A stretch of DNA of 64,000 nucleotides, from NCBI RefSeq assembly GCF_007747445.1, contig NZ_CP036425.1, forward strand, positions 1,534,175-1,598,174, written 5' to 3'. Shown piece after piece: positions 1-7,462 of the stretch. The notes beneath the pieces were generated by a model that worked only from the letters and a program-made list of their open reading frames with translations, was not told the origin of the DNA and made no database searches. The position numbers were made by a program, and so were the translations under genes. Position 1 is the stretch's first letter. Each line of letters opens with the position of its first letter. This DNA is from Poriferisphaera corsica (GTDB lineage: Bacteria > Planctomycetota > Phycisphaerae > Phycisphaerales > Phycisphaeraceae).

Positions 1-361
1 GTGGCGATTGAAGAAAGATTTCTAACACATCGCCAAGTTTATAATGGGGCAACTGATCAGACTCACCTTTTGCAAGTAAATCAGAATCTACGAAGTAGAA
101 TCGCAATTCAAGTTCATCTGTGGCTTGATTATACGACCATCTATACCAGCCACCCTCGTGCGGTGTTGATGATTGATTATCAAGTCGGTCCGCAGGTAAT
201 TTCAATTCATTTGCATATTGTGTATCTAGCAGTGTGTGTGTATTCGAGTGGTTTTTTGTTTTTGAAACTGGTGAGCATCCTGACAATAATCCACATAGTA
301 CAATAGTAACTGAAGTGCAATAAAGGCATATTCTAAAATGTAGTTTCTGTTTAATGAGCAT
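1..361 (-). CDS. Lipoprotein with CBM9-like domain, truncated by window edge
   Basis: This gene is read on the minus strand from an ATG at 361-359 and stays open to the window edge, so only the first 120 codons are present. The N-terminus is a lipoprotein signal: basic start (MLIKQK), hydrophobic core, lipobox LSGC with Cys29. Downstream come a Trp/Tyr-rich stretch (GGWYRWSYNQATDELELRF) and a GDVLEIFLQSP segment. That segment resembles the start of the CBM9-like fold often seen in secreted sugar-binding proteins of planctomycetes. Its ATG overlaps the TGA of the symporter gene (TGATG), which implies translational coupling. Inference: an outer surface or periplasmic lipoprotein that binds or presents the sugar imported by the symporter. 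The CBM9 assignment rests on a short match because the rest of the protein is missing. Confidence 0.7.
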   Translation of the reverse strand, partial: MLIKQKLHFRICLYCTSVTIVLCGLLSGCSPVSKTKNHSNTHTLLDTQYANELKLPADRLDNQSSTPHEGGWYRWSYNQATDELELRFYFVDSDLLAKGESDQLPHYKLGDVLEIFLQSP

Positions 362-2313
362 CACAAACGTATCTCCTCTAAGCGTTCATCTGATTCGGAT
401 GCGTCGCTTTGAACATAGCCATCATCAAGCGCATTTCTTTTCGCCGATGCCATCGTTCGAAAGATGCCAATAACTTCAAATGTGCCACCGATACCGAACC
501 ATATCGCTGTAATTAATCCAACGATGCAAGTAATGATCACATAGATCCACCAAAAGTTCGCCCACATCTTGAATGAAATTTCAACAAACATTGCAGCAAT
601 GGTTCCGAGTAAAAAGATAGAGAACAAGCCAAGTGTCCATGTGATGACGGCAATGTAAATCAATTTATCAGCGCGTGTGAATTCGGATGTGATGAGTGAT
701 CGCCAACCTATATTCTTCTTAACATTTGCTTGTCCATGTTCATTCTCTGCGTACCTGCCCCGTAGTAGTAACTTATCAAGATTAAAGCTTTGCTTTCTCG
801 TCAGCAGTGAAACCACGATATAAGTTGTCGATGCAAGAAGCATTGTCAGGCCAAACATGTGCATCCCATTAAGTGGAAATGCATCTATGTAATTTGTTGC
901 ATAGACACCAAAGAGAGCAAACATTGAGCCAATAATCATGGTTGCCCATGCAGCTTCTGTCGTGCCCCATCGTGTATACAAGCCGCCAATGATGACGGCA
1001 CCAGCACCACCCATAAAGATGGCACCAGTGATCTGGAAATACATTGCAATGTATTGTGTCTGTTGGAAGAGTAAACCGAAAAAGAATGCAAAAACAGCTA
1101 CAAAGATAATTGAAACTCGAAGCATCCAAAGATGAGCACGCTGACTGAGTGGCTTGCCACGGAGTGGAATTATGACATCTTGCACCAGAATCGAACCCCA
1201 TGAGTGGAGATATGGTTGATCGGTTGTTGTCATTGCCGCAAACATCATGGCAGCAAACAAACCCATAAGTCCTGCAGGAAGTAAATGTGTGAGTGCAACT
1301 GGAACCATGCCCTGTTGGCGCATCGTTTTATCAGGAAGGGCGTCAACAGATGCTTGAATGGCTGCCGCCTGATCTGCTGTTGAAGAATGATGCATGACTG
1401 CCCATACACAAATCGGCAAGACCACCATCACGGTGACATTGACCAGTTGACGCCAAGTACCTAGCACTTTTGCCATTTTTGCTTCATGCGGGCTTGATGC
1501 CGCAACATTAAATCCAGATCGTCCTTGCCAGGCAATGTTGTTAAAGAAAAAGGCTACTGCCCAAATTGCAAAAAAGACAAAACCAAAATCATCATCCGCG
1601 CCACCAATCATTGGATCCATTAAAGCACGACCAGATTCGCTCGAAGCCATCGCTTCGGTAATCATCGACCATTCAAAATTCAAAAGTGCCCAAATGATCA
1701 TTGTTACAAAAACTAAATTACAGAAGACGCCTTGATAAAAATCCGTGACCATTACCGCAAGCTGACCGCCAACAAAGACGTAGCATAGTGACAGTGATAA
1801 GAAGAATGCCATAATGGCCGGTACACAGGGTATTGTTAATCCCAAGAATGAAAACTCTAAAGGTAAGCCAAGGAACAGCACAAAAAACTTAGCGCTTACA
1901 ATTGGGAAAATGCCATAATTAAGTATGCCGGAAATATAACCTAATGCCCCAGCAAAAATCCGGAATCGCCTGCTGTATCGCATCTCTAAGAATTGAGCAA
2001 GTGTCAGTACACGTGTTTGACGATATCGATATATCACCCAACCTGTCACAGCTACAATAATGCCAATTGGAAGTTGCATGAGTCCCCACCAGACAGCAGA
2101 GAAGCCGGACTTGTAATACATCTCAAACATGAGCACAACAGAGATCGCACCGATCATTGCAATACCTTCGGAAACACCTAGCACATAACGGCCAGCGCAA
2201 CGATCTGCGGCAACAAAGTCAGCAACACTTTTCGTATAACGACGTGTCCACCACGCAAGTGAAGTCGTCGCAAATACAACCAGTCCTAATATAAACCAAT
2301 CAATAGTGTTCAT
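361..2313 (-). CDS. Sodium:solute symporter family transporter (probable sugar importer)
   Basis: A 650-residue polytopic inner-membrane protein. About 13-15 hydrophobic segments are visible, starting with IDWFILGLVVFATTSLAWW, and the arrangement fits the sodium:solute symporter (SSS) family, LeuT-type fold. The length is at the upper end for sugar-type SSS proteins; the C-terminus carries two extra membrane segments and a soluble acidic tail. It presumably imports a sugar, sugar acid or oligosaccharide with Na+; the substrate cannot be read from sequence. A LacI-type operator ends only 8 bases upstream of the ATG, so repressor binding would block this message. The stop codon overlaps the start of the CBM9-like lipoprotein gene. 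The gene is divergent from the GH123-like operon and adjacent to the LacI regulator, which makes it the uptake step of the same pathway. Confidence 0.85.
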   Translation of the reverse strand: MNTIDWFILGLVVFATTSLAWWTRRYTKSVADFVAADRCAGRYVLGVSEGIAMIGAISVVLMFEMYYKSGFSAVWWGLMQLPIGIIVAVTGWVIYRYRQTRVLTLAQFLEMRYSRRFRIFAGALGYISGILNYGIFPIVSAKFFVLFLGLPLEFSFLGLTIPCVPAIMAFFLSLSLCYVFVGGQLAVMVTDFYQGVFCNLVFVTMIIWALLNFEWSMITEAMASSESGRALMDPMIGGADDDFGFVFFAIWAVAFFFNNIAWQGRSGFNVAASSPHEAKMAKVLGTWRQLVNVTVMVVLPICVWAVMHHSSTADQAAAIQASVDALPDKTMRQQGMVPVALTHLLPAGLMGLFAAMMFAAMTTTDQPYLHSWGSILVQDVIIPLRGKPLSQRAHLWMLRVSIIFVAVFAFFFGLLFQQTQYIAMYFQITGAIFMGGAGAVIIGGLYTRWGTTEAAWATMIIGSMFALFGVYATNYIDAFPLNGMHMFGLTMLLASTTYIVVSLLTRKQSFNLDKLLLRGRYAENEHGQANVKKNIGWRSLITSEFTRADKLIYIAVITWTLGLFSIFLLGTIAAMFVEISFKMWANFWWIYVIITCIVGLITAIWFGIGGTFEVIGIFRTMASAKRNALDDGYVQSDASESDERLEEIRL

Positions 2314-2320
2314 TTCAGAA

Positions 2321-2338
2321 TGATAACGCGCTCTATCA
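2321..2338. promoter_or_regulatory. LacI-family operator, symporter copy
   Basis: TGATAACGCGCTCTATCA is an imperfect palindrome with a central CG, arms TGATA/TATCA and core GCGC, the usual form of LacI-family operators. The identical 18-mer (20 bases with flanks) recurs at 3710-3727. It sits 8 bases before the symporter ATG on the minus strand. A TATAAA box at 2364-2369 (minus) could be the -10 element, which would place the operator in the early transcribed region. Confidence 0.7.
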
Positions 2339-2534
2339 AATAGAGCAAGCGATGTTTGGCCATTTTATAGATTAAGGTTTTTTATTGTGAGTACAACAAG
2401 GTGTAGTCGTAGGAGTTGCTACTAACACTAACGAATACAGACGGTAAAACGTAATGACGCTGGGAATGCTACAGAAAGTACAGGAGTAATTTGAAGATAC
2501 AATAAAAGATGGTAATCAATGCGCATTAAAAAGA

Positions 2535-3617
2535 TCAGTCCGACGATCCTTCGATAATCAGTGGCGTAATCAGGTTCGGTGTGGACGGAAGCTCTTTGTT
2601 TTCGATCAAATTAATCAAGCGTAAGACAGCCTGTTTAGCTAAAAGATTTAGTTGGAAATCTACACTTGTGATAGTCGGTGTGACATGTTGCCGGATTCGG
2701 TAGTTGCCAAACCCTGTAATCGCGAGTTCGCTAGGTATTGTGATGCCAGCCTTTTTAGCTGAGGAGATTAGACTGCTTGCAAACCAGTCATCAAAGCATA
2801 TTATTGCATCAGCTGACGCTTCTTGAGTTAATGCATGAAGGGCGTTATCTGCCGCCTGTTCGTTAAAATCATCGTAATAGTTATCACGAGTATATGGCAC
2901 ACGTTCGGAGTGTATGTATTGAAGTTTCTTAAATACCTTCATACCATGTCGTTTCAATGCTGCTTTGTATCCGTGCAGCATCTTCGGCGGTTGGTACCAC
3001 TGTGTATCCGGCAAAACAAGGGCGATTCTACGTCTTCCATTTTTTATCAGCCTATCGACCAGCATTTCTACACCGGTTTGATAATCAACGCCGACCCATT
3101 CAGCATTTGATATTGTAGGCTCATCAATAAAAATTGCTTTATTTGTGACATTCAATAGCGATTCAACAACGGTATCTGAATCATTTGGATATACGTGGTG
3201 GATACACAATATGCCAGCAACACCTCGCATGAGGAAATTTCTTGCAAGGCTGTCGATTGCTTGCTTATCTGGTTGTTCATAACTGATTAACAGGTTGTAT
3301 CCCATTTGTCTTGCTTCTGATTCAATAAGCATGAGACGCGTATGATTCAAGTCATTGGCTTTGGAGTCAACAAGTACACCAAGAAGTTTGCTAGATGCGC
3401 CTGCAAGTTGTCTCGCTACTTGGTTAGGTACATAATCAAGGTCTGTTGCAGCCTTACGAATGCGATTAGCAGTATCTTTACCTACACGAATTTTACCTGC
3501 ACCACTTCCTAAAAGAACATGTGATGCAGCTGCTCTTGAAACGCTTGCCTTCTTTGCAACATCTGCAATAGTAATGGATTGTGGATGATTTGCTTTTGGA
3601 GCCATTTTTTTTGCCAT
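2535..3617 (-). CDS. LacI-family transcriptional regulator
   Basis: A 360-residue repressor. Residues about 15-60 form the LacI helix-turn-helix (ITIADVAKKASVSRAAASHV), followed by the hinge region YVPNQVARQLAG that inserts in the minor groove of the operator. From about residue 75 to the end there is a periplasmic-binding-protein-like effector domain (LLGVLVDSK...). The first ten residues are a lysine-rich extension; an in-frame downstream Met (MAPKAN) is an alternative start. Two identical operators at 2321-2338 and 3710-3727 flank the gene, so it very probably represses both the symporter unit and the divergent GH123-like unit and is released by a sugar from the pathway. The promoter-side operator also lies upstream of its own gene, so it may autoregulate. 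Confidence 0.9.
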   Translation of the reverse strand: MAKKMAPKANHPQSITIADVAKKASVSRAAASHVLLGSGAGKIRVGKDTANRIRKAATDLDYVPNQVARQLAGASSKLLGVLVDSKANDLNHTRLMLIESEARQMGYNLLISYEQPDKQAIDSLARNFLMRGVAGILCIHHVYPNDSDTVVESLLNVTNKAIFIDEPTISNAEWVGVDYQTGVEMLVDRLIKNGRRRIALVLPDTQWYQPPKMLHGYKAALKRHGMKVFKKLQYIHSERVPYTRDNYYDDFNEQAADNALHALTQEASADAIICFDDWFASSLISSAKKAGITIPSELAITGFGNYRIRQHVTPTITSVDFQLNLLAKQAVLRLINLIENKELPSTPNLITPLIIEGSSD

Positions 3618-3669
3618 AGCATAAGATTGTATACTTTGATTGAATTGTTAGATAGTTTAGCAAAATATA

Positions 3670-3698
3670 TTGACACAATAATCATTGTGATATATATT
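3670..3698 (+). promoter_or_regulatory. Sigma-70-type promoter of GH123-like operon
   Basis: TTGACA at 3670-3675, a 17-base spacer, and TATATT at 3693-3698 give a near-consensus promoter reading towards the GH123-like gene. Transcription would start at about 3705, so the LacI operator at 3710-3727 covers roughly +5 to +22, a standard position for repression of initiation. Confidence 0.7.
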
Positions 3699-3709
3699 TG
3701 ATATTAGCA

Positions 3710-3727
3710 TGATAACGCGCTCTATCA
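3710..3727. promoter_or_regulatory. LacI-family operator, promoter copy
   Basis: Exact second copy of the 18-base imperfect palindrome found at 2321-2338. Its position just downstream of the 3670-3698 promoter supports repression of the plus-strand operon by the LacI protein encoded next to it. Confidence 0.75.
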
Positions 3728-3885
3728 AGTGTTTTAGTCTTGATTATTGTTATTGCTTTTGTTCGTGTGAAGCCTCAATACGGGGCAAGTTGAGTTAGAG
3801 CGGGCGAGTTTGAATGATTTTAGGCAAGTTAATTAGTGATTCTAAGTTTGATTAAAATAGCCATTCGGCATGATAACAGGAGACG

Positions 3886-5733
3886 ATGCGATCTATGAAA
3901 TATAGCTATTTGTTCAAGTTGATTCTGGCTTTTTTCATTTGTGTGGCTATGAGCAGCAATGGGTTTGCCGAAAGTTCCGCAAATGTTTGGTCTGTTAGTT
4001 CACTTGATAAGTTGTGGCGTAACGGTGCCAATCTAGGCAGAATTGATAAAGCGAAACGAACCTATCTTGAGTTGGCAAAAAACGAAGCAGAGTCTTTTCA
4101 GATTGTCATTGATAATCATGGGCAACCGGTCAGCCAAGGCCATTTTTCTATTACGCCGATGATCAATACAGATGGCGTTGTGCTCGATATGCGTTGGCAT
4201 GAAGTAGATTATGTTAGAACAGGTAGTGCTTCATATGCTACTGAGCATGTTGGCTGGTGGAGTGATATTCTGAAACCACAGCAATCAGAATTCTCAATTA
4301 GAGGTAACCGGATCGGCGCTTTTTGGATCACTTTGACTGCGTCAGCAGATCAACCAGCAGGAATCTATCGCGGCAATGTTGAAGTGACTATTGATGGTAA
4401 GCTGCACGTTATTCCTGTACAGGCCAATGTTAGAAAATTTAAATTGCCAAAGCCAGGCAATTTTGCAACACCTTTCGGTGTATACGCAAAGTTCTTGTCA
4501 AAGCACTACTACGATAACATCAAGCCTGAAGAATGTTTATCTATAGATAACTTTATGAGATGGGCAAATATTTTAGATGAATATCGTATGGCCCCTAAAA
4601 ATATTGGTTTTGAATATCGTCAAATTAACTTCCAAGAAAATGCACATGGTATCAATGTAATTTCATCTGTTGATCTGACTAATCTGAAAAATACCGTTGG
4701 TGTAATTCAGAATAAAGTTCCGCCATACAGTTTTTGCATATATCGAATGGCCAGTGGTTTTACGATTGAGAAATGGCTTAAAGAAAAAACACCAGGCAAA
4801 ACACCTCAAGATGTAGCAGCTCCAGTTAATAAGATCCTGAAGGAATGGAAAGCTTTAGGTTTCCGAACCGATCAATACATCTACGGTTTTGATGAACCAA
4901 AAGCACATAACCCAGAGCTAATTAAGTTTATTGAAGAGACGTATAAGTACATCAAGCGAGAGAATCCAGAAGTTAAAATTATGCAAACGATCGGCGCGCC
5001 AGCTCCAAAATTAGCGGGTCTTGTGGATATTTGGTGTGCAAAGCTTGATGTACTGTCCAAACCATTTTTTCAAGAAAGAAAGAAGAAAGGTGATACCCTC
5101 TGGTCCTACGTTTGTATCAGTCCAACACCACCGACAGCTAATTTGTGTGTAGACGAACCCGCTATTGATCATCGTATGCTAGTTTGGCACGCGAGAAAGT
5201 TTGGCGCAGAAGGTTTCTTATATTGGGCAGTAAATGGCTGGACCGATTGGGCAGGGCGAAATATTTCCAAAGATTTGCCTATTGATGCAACAAATCCAAT
5301 CGATTATCGAGATCATTTGATGTACAACTTGGAATGGCAAAATATGAATGGCGATGGTGTACTGCTGTATGCGGGGCCAAATCTTGAGCCATGGCGATCA
5401 GTTCGTATCGAAGTCATGCGTGATGCAATTGAAGATTACGAGTATTTTGAGCTTTTAGAAAAGTTAACCGCGAAAGTAAAAGCTATACCCATCTTTCAGA
5501 AATCGAATGGTATTAGAATTGTACGAGCTGCAGAGAATTTGCTAACCATACCAGACTCAATTGTAAAGGAACATAATGAATTCAATCAAGATCCAACATT
5601 AATGATGATACGCCGTCGAGAAATTGGTGACATGATTGAGCAAATGTTGAATATACTTGAAGATCAAGATTACAAGAAGTGGGTCTTCTATAAAAGGCAG
5701 AATGCCAAGAGTACGGATAAAAATATAGAATAG
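3886..5733 (+). CDS. GH123-like glycoside hydrolase (DUF4091 type), secreted
   Basis: A 615-residue protein with a signal peptide (hydrophobic core LFKLILAFFICVAM, cleavage near GFAES). The C-terminal two thirds match the Glyco_hydro_123 catalytic family (formerly DUF4091). YGFDEPK carries an adjacent Asp336-Glu337 pair, the arrangement used for substrate-assisted catalysis in GH123 beta-N-acetylgalactosaminidases. The family-typical stretch VMRDAIEDYEYFELLEKL follows near residues 510-530. The N-terminal 180 residues are a beta-sandwich-like region (SFQIVIDN...). ACAGGAGA precedes the ATG; a second Met three codons later is possible. It is the first gene of the LacI-controlled plus-strand operon. 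Many DUF4091 proteins have no proven GH123 activity, so substrate (perhaps an N-acetylated galactosaminide) remains inference. Confidence 0.75.
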   Translation: MRSMKYSYLFKLILAFFICVAMSSNGFAESSANVWSVSSLDKLWRNGANLGRIDKAKRTYLELAKNEAESFQIVIDNHGQPVSQGHFSITPMINTDGVVLDMRWHEVDYVRTGSASYATEHVGWWSDILKPQQSEFSIRGNRIGAFWITLTASADQPAGIYRGNVEVTIDGKLHVIPVQANVRKFKLPKPGNFATPFGVYAKFLSKHYYDNIKPEECLSIDNFMRWANILDEYRMAPKNIGFEYRQINFQENAHGINVISSVDLTNLKNTVGVIQNKVPPYSFCIYRMASGFTIEKWLKEKTPGKTPQDVAAPVNKILKEWKALGFRTDQYIYGFDEPKAHNPELIKFIEETYKYIKRENPEVKIMQTIGAPAPKLAGLVDIWCAKLDVLSKPFFQERKKKGDTLWSYVCISPTPPTANLCVDEPAIDHRMLVWHARKFGAEGFLYWAVNGWTDWAGRNISKDLPIDATNPIDYRDHLMYNLEWQNMNGDGVLLYAGPNLEPWRSVRIEVMRDAIEDYEYFELLEKLTAKVKAIPIFQKSNGIRIVRAAENLLTIPDSIVKEHNEFNQDPTLMMIRRREIGDMIEQMLNILEDQDYKKWVFYKRQNAKSTDKNIE

Positions 5734-5787
5734 TATGTCGGGAGTGACATTGATCAAAATATTGAATTAAACACTTAAGTTAAAGGG

Positions 5788-6495
5788 ATGATGATGAAAC
5801 GTGCATTTACGCTCATTGAATTATTAGTGGTTATATCAATTATTGCACTTCTAATAGGAATATTACTGCCGGCGTTGAGTGCGGCTAGACAAACTGCGAT
5901 GACACTGCAGTGTCTGAGTAACGCAAGAAATATCGGTCTTGCCACGCAAATGTATGCTAATGACAATAAGGGAAGTTTACCCGGAACACATGGTGGATTA
6001 TGGGTTGGGATTCCAATACAGTATGGAAACGCCGGACGGCAGTATTTCCTGCCATACCATCTTGGATCATATCTTGGTACCAAGCCGGACGATAATGGTG
6101 AATTGAATACTGAAGCAGTAATTTGCCCAACAGCTCATGATTTTTATGGCGGCGAAGTGAAATTATCAAATACATTAAAAACGATTACGCACTACAGGTT
6201 AGTCGGTATAGTTTATCAAGCGGGCGATCCAAGCCAATGGCGGCGGCCTTTTGGCTACCCCAACCAAGAAGCTCCTATGAGAATCGATGAGATTGTATCT
6301 TATACAGGTCTTGGTGATTCAGAGATCCCATTCTTCTATGATAATGATCAAAAGGCAATTGGTGGACATAACACTTTGGAGCCATTAGAGCCAATTCATA
6401 ATGGTGCTCGGAATTACACTTTTCTAGATGGACATGGTGCGACGATTCCGGGCGATGATTTGCCTGCTTACGTTGATAACAATCCACCAAACTAA
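5788..6495 (+). CDS. Pseudopilin with type IV prepilin N-terminus and H-X9-DG-like tail
   Basis: A 235-residue protein beginning with a textbook class III signal: MMMKRA then [20 protein letters not shown], with the conserved Glu at position 5 of the mature chain and cleavage by a PilD-type peptidase expected before Phe. The remainder is a globular domain ending with HNGARNYTFLDGHGATI, which resembles the processing-associated H-X9-DG motif that marks very large paralogous families in planctomycetes. It lies 54 bases after the GH123-like gene and so belongs to the LacI-regulated unit. Its presence in a sugar operon suggests a substrate-specific surface pseudopilus part rather than a general pilin. 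It could use Met2 or Met3 as start. Confidence 0.85.
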   Translation: MMMKRAFTLIELLVVISIIALLIGILLPALSAARQTAMTLQCLSNARNIGLATQMYANDNKGSLPGTHGGLWVGIPIQYGNAGRQYFLPYHLGSYLGTKPDDNGELNTEAVICPTAHDFYGGEVKLSNTLKTITHYRLVGIVYQAGDPSQWRRPFGYPNQEAPMRIDEIVSYTGLGDSEIPFFYDNDQKAIGGHNTLEPLEPIHNGARNYTFLDGHGATIPGDDLPAYVDNNPPN

Positions 6496-6625
6496 CTTGA
6501 ATCACTCAAGTATATTATTTCATATCAAGTTTCATATTGATGATTAGATGAATTAAAGTGTTCTATGATGCAGCGATAGAACAAATGTACTTCAACACGA
6601 GGCTGCATATACGGAGGTTTATGTG

Positions 6626-7369
6626 ATGCGATTAAAGAGAGTTGAAATGTATGGTTTGGCTGGTGTGTTAATCTTTGGGGTCGCAAGAATATCACAAGCA
6701 GGTACAGTTAGTTTAGATTTAAGCCCACATGGTGATGCTGACATTCGTTCAAAAGACCTTGCAGATAATGGTTATAATCGAGAAACACTCGTTATTGGTA
6801 ACACAGGTGCAGACCCATCTTCAACACGAAGTTATAAAGCATATATTCGGTATGCACTCCCTGAGGATTTTTATGAGGCAACAGATGCAACATTCACGAT
6901 AACACGTGCAGTTGCCGGCCCGTGGAACTACACATATAAAATTTATGGTCTTGATGATGGTATTGGTGAAGATTGGATCGAAGCTAATGGACCTAGCGGC
7001 ACAACATGGAACAATGCCCCGGGAAATGTGGCTACAAGCCCTTGGGAATTTAGCAGCTCAATAGTAGTAGGTGAGTATACTGTGATTGGCACTAAAAATG
7101 ATGGTGTTGCCGGTGACAGCTACAGCATCGACAGTGAAGATTTAGTTGATTTTGTCAATAATGATAGCAATGGATTTATTACTCTGATGATAGGTCGTAC
7201 AAATCTCTCCAGTGCTGTCGAGCAGTTTGCCTCAAGATCTCATGGTTCATTTAACGCCCCAACTTTATCACTGACTTATGATCAAGTTCCTATACCTGAG
7301 CCCAGCAGTATGGCACTTCTTAGTATGGCAGGTGGTTTGCTCGTCTTACGTTCTTGTAAAAACTCATAA
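6626..7369 (+). CDS. PEP-CTERM protein with DNRLRE-like beta-sandwich domain
   Basis: A 247-residue exported protein. I chose ATG 6626 over GTG 6623 because the GGAGG at 6613-6617 is then 8 bases away. After a signal peptide (LAGVLIFGVARISQAG) comes one domain with the pattern DADIRS...AYIRYALPEDF...TWNNAPGN...VGRTN-like strands. This is typical of DNRLRE-type carbohydrate-associated beta-sandwich modules. The C-terminus is a PEP-CTERM sorting tail: PEPSSMALLSMAGGLLVLRS followed by a few basic residues, recognised by an exosortase system. It is a paralogue of the N-terminal domain of the next protein and probably a cell-surface or matrix partner of it. No catalytic residues are evident. Confidence 0.8.
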   Translation: MRLKRVEMYGLAGVLIFGVARISQAGTVSLDLSPHGDADIRSKDLADNGYNRETLVIGNTGADPSSTRSYKAYIRYALPEDFYEATDATFTITRAVAGPWNYTYKIYGLDDGIGEDWIEANGPSGTTWNNAPGNVATSPWEFSSSIVVGEYTVIGTKNDGVAGDSYSIDSEDLVDFVNNDSNGFITLMIGRTNLSSAVEQFASRSHGSFNAPTLSLTYDQVPIPEPSSMALLSMAGGLLVLRSCKNS

Positions 7370-7375
7370 CTATAA

Positions 7376-7401
7376 TGGCATAGTATTTACCGATACTATG
7401 T
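7376..7401 (+). other. Intercistronic stem-loop
   Basis: CATAGTAT (7379-7386) and ATACTATG (7393-7400) form a perfect 8-bp stem with a six-base loop between the two PEP-CTERM genes. No U-tract follows, so mRNA processing or stabilisation is more likely than termination. Confidence 0.4.
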
Positions 7402-7462
7402 CACATTTCTATACGAATTGTCGTTATTTTTATATTAACTTCATGGTAGAGAGGTAAGGCAT

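Larger units (their letters stand above)
3618..3885. other. Divergent intergenic control region
   Basis: AT-rich region between the LacI gene (minus) and the GH123-like gene (plus). It contains the plus-strand promoter at 3670-3698 and the operator at 3710-3727. No coding frame is apparent. The rest of the leader, about 180 bases before the start codon at 3886, shows no recognised riboswitch. The ribosome binding site ACAGGAGA is at 3876-3883. Confidence 0.6.

Noticed and set aside
1-306. Plus-strand open frame of 101 codons from GTG at position 1
   Set aside because: The opposite strand encodes a better gene (lipoprotein signal, lipobox, coupling to the symporter). The plus-strand product has no recognisable feature and is open at the edge only by chance.
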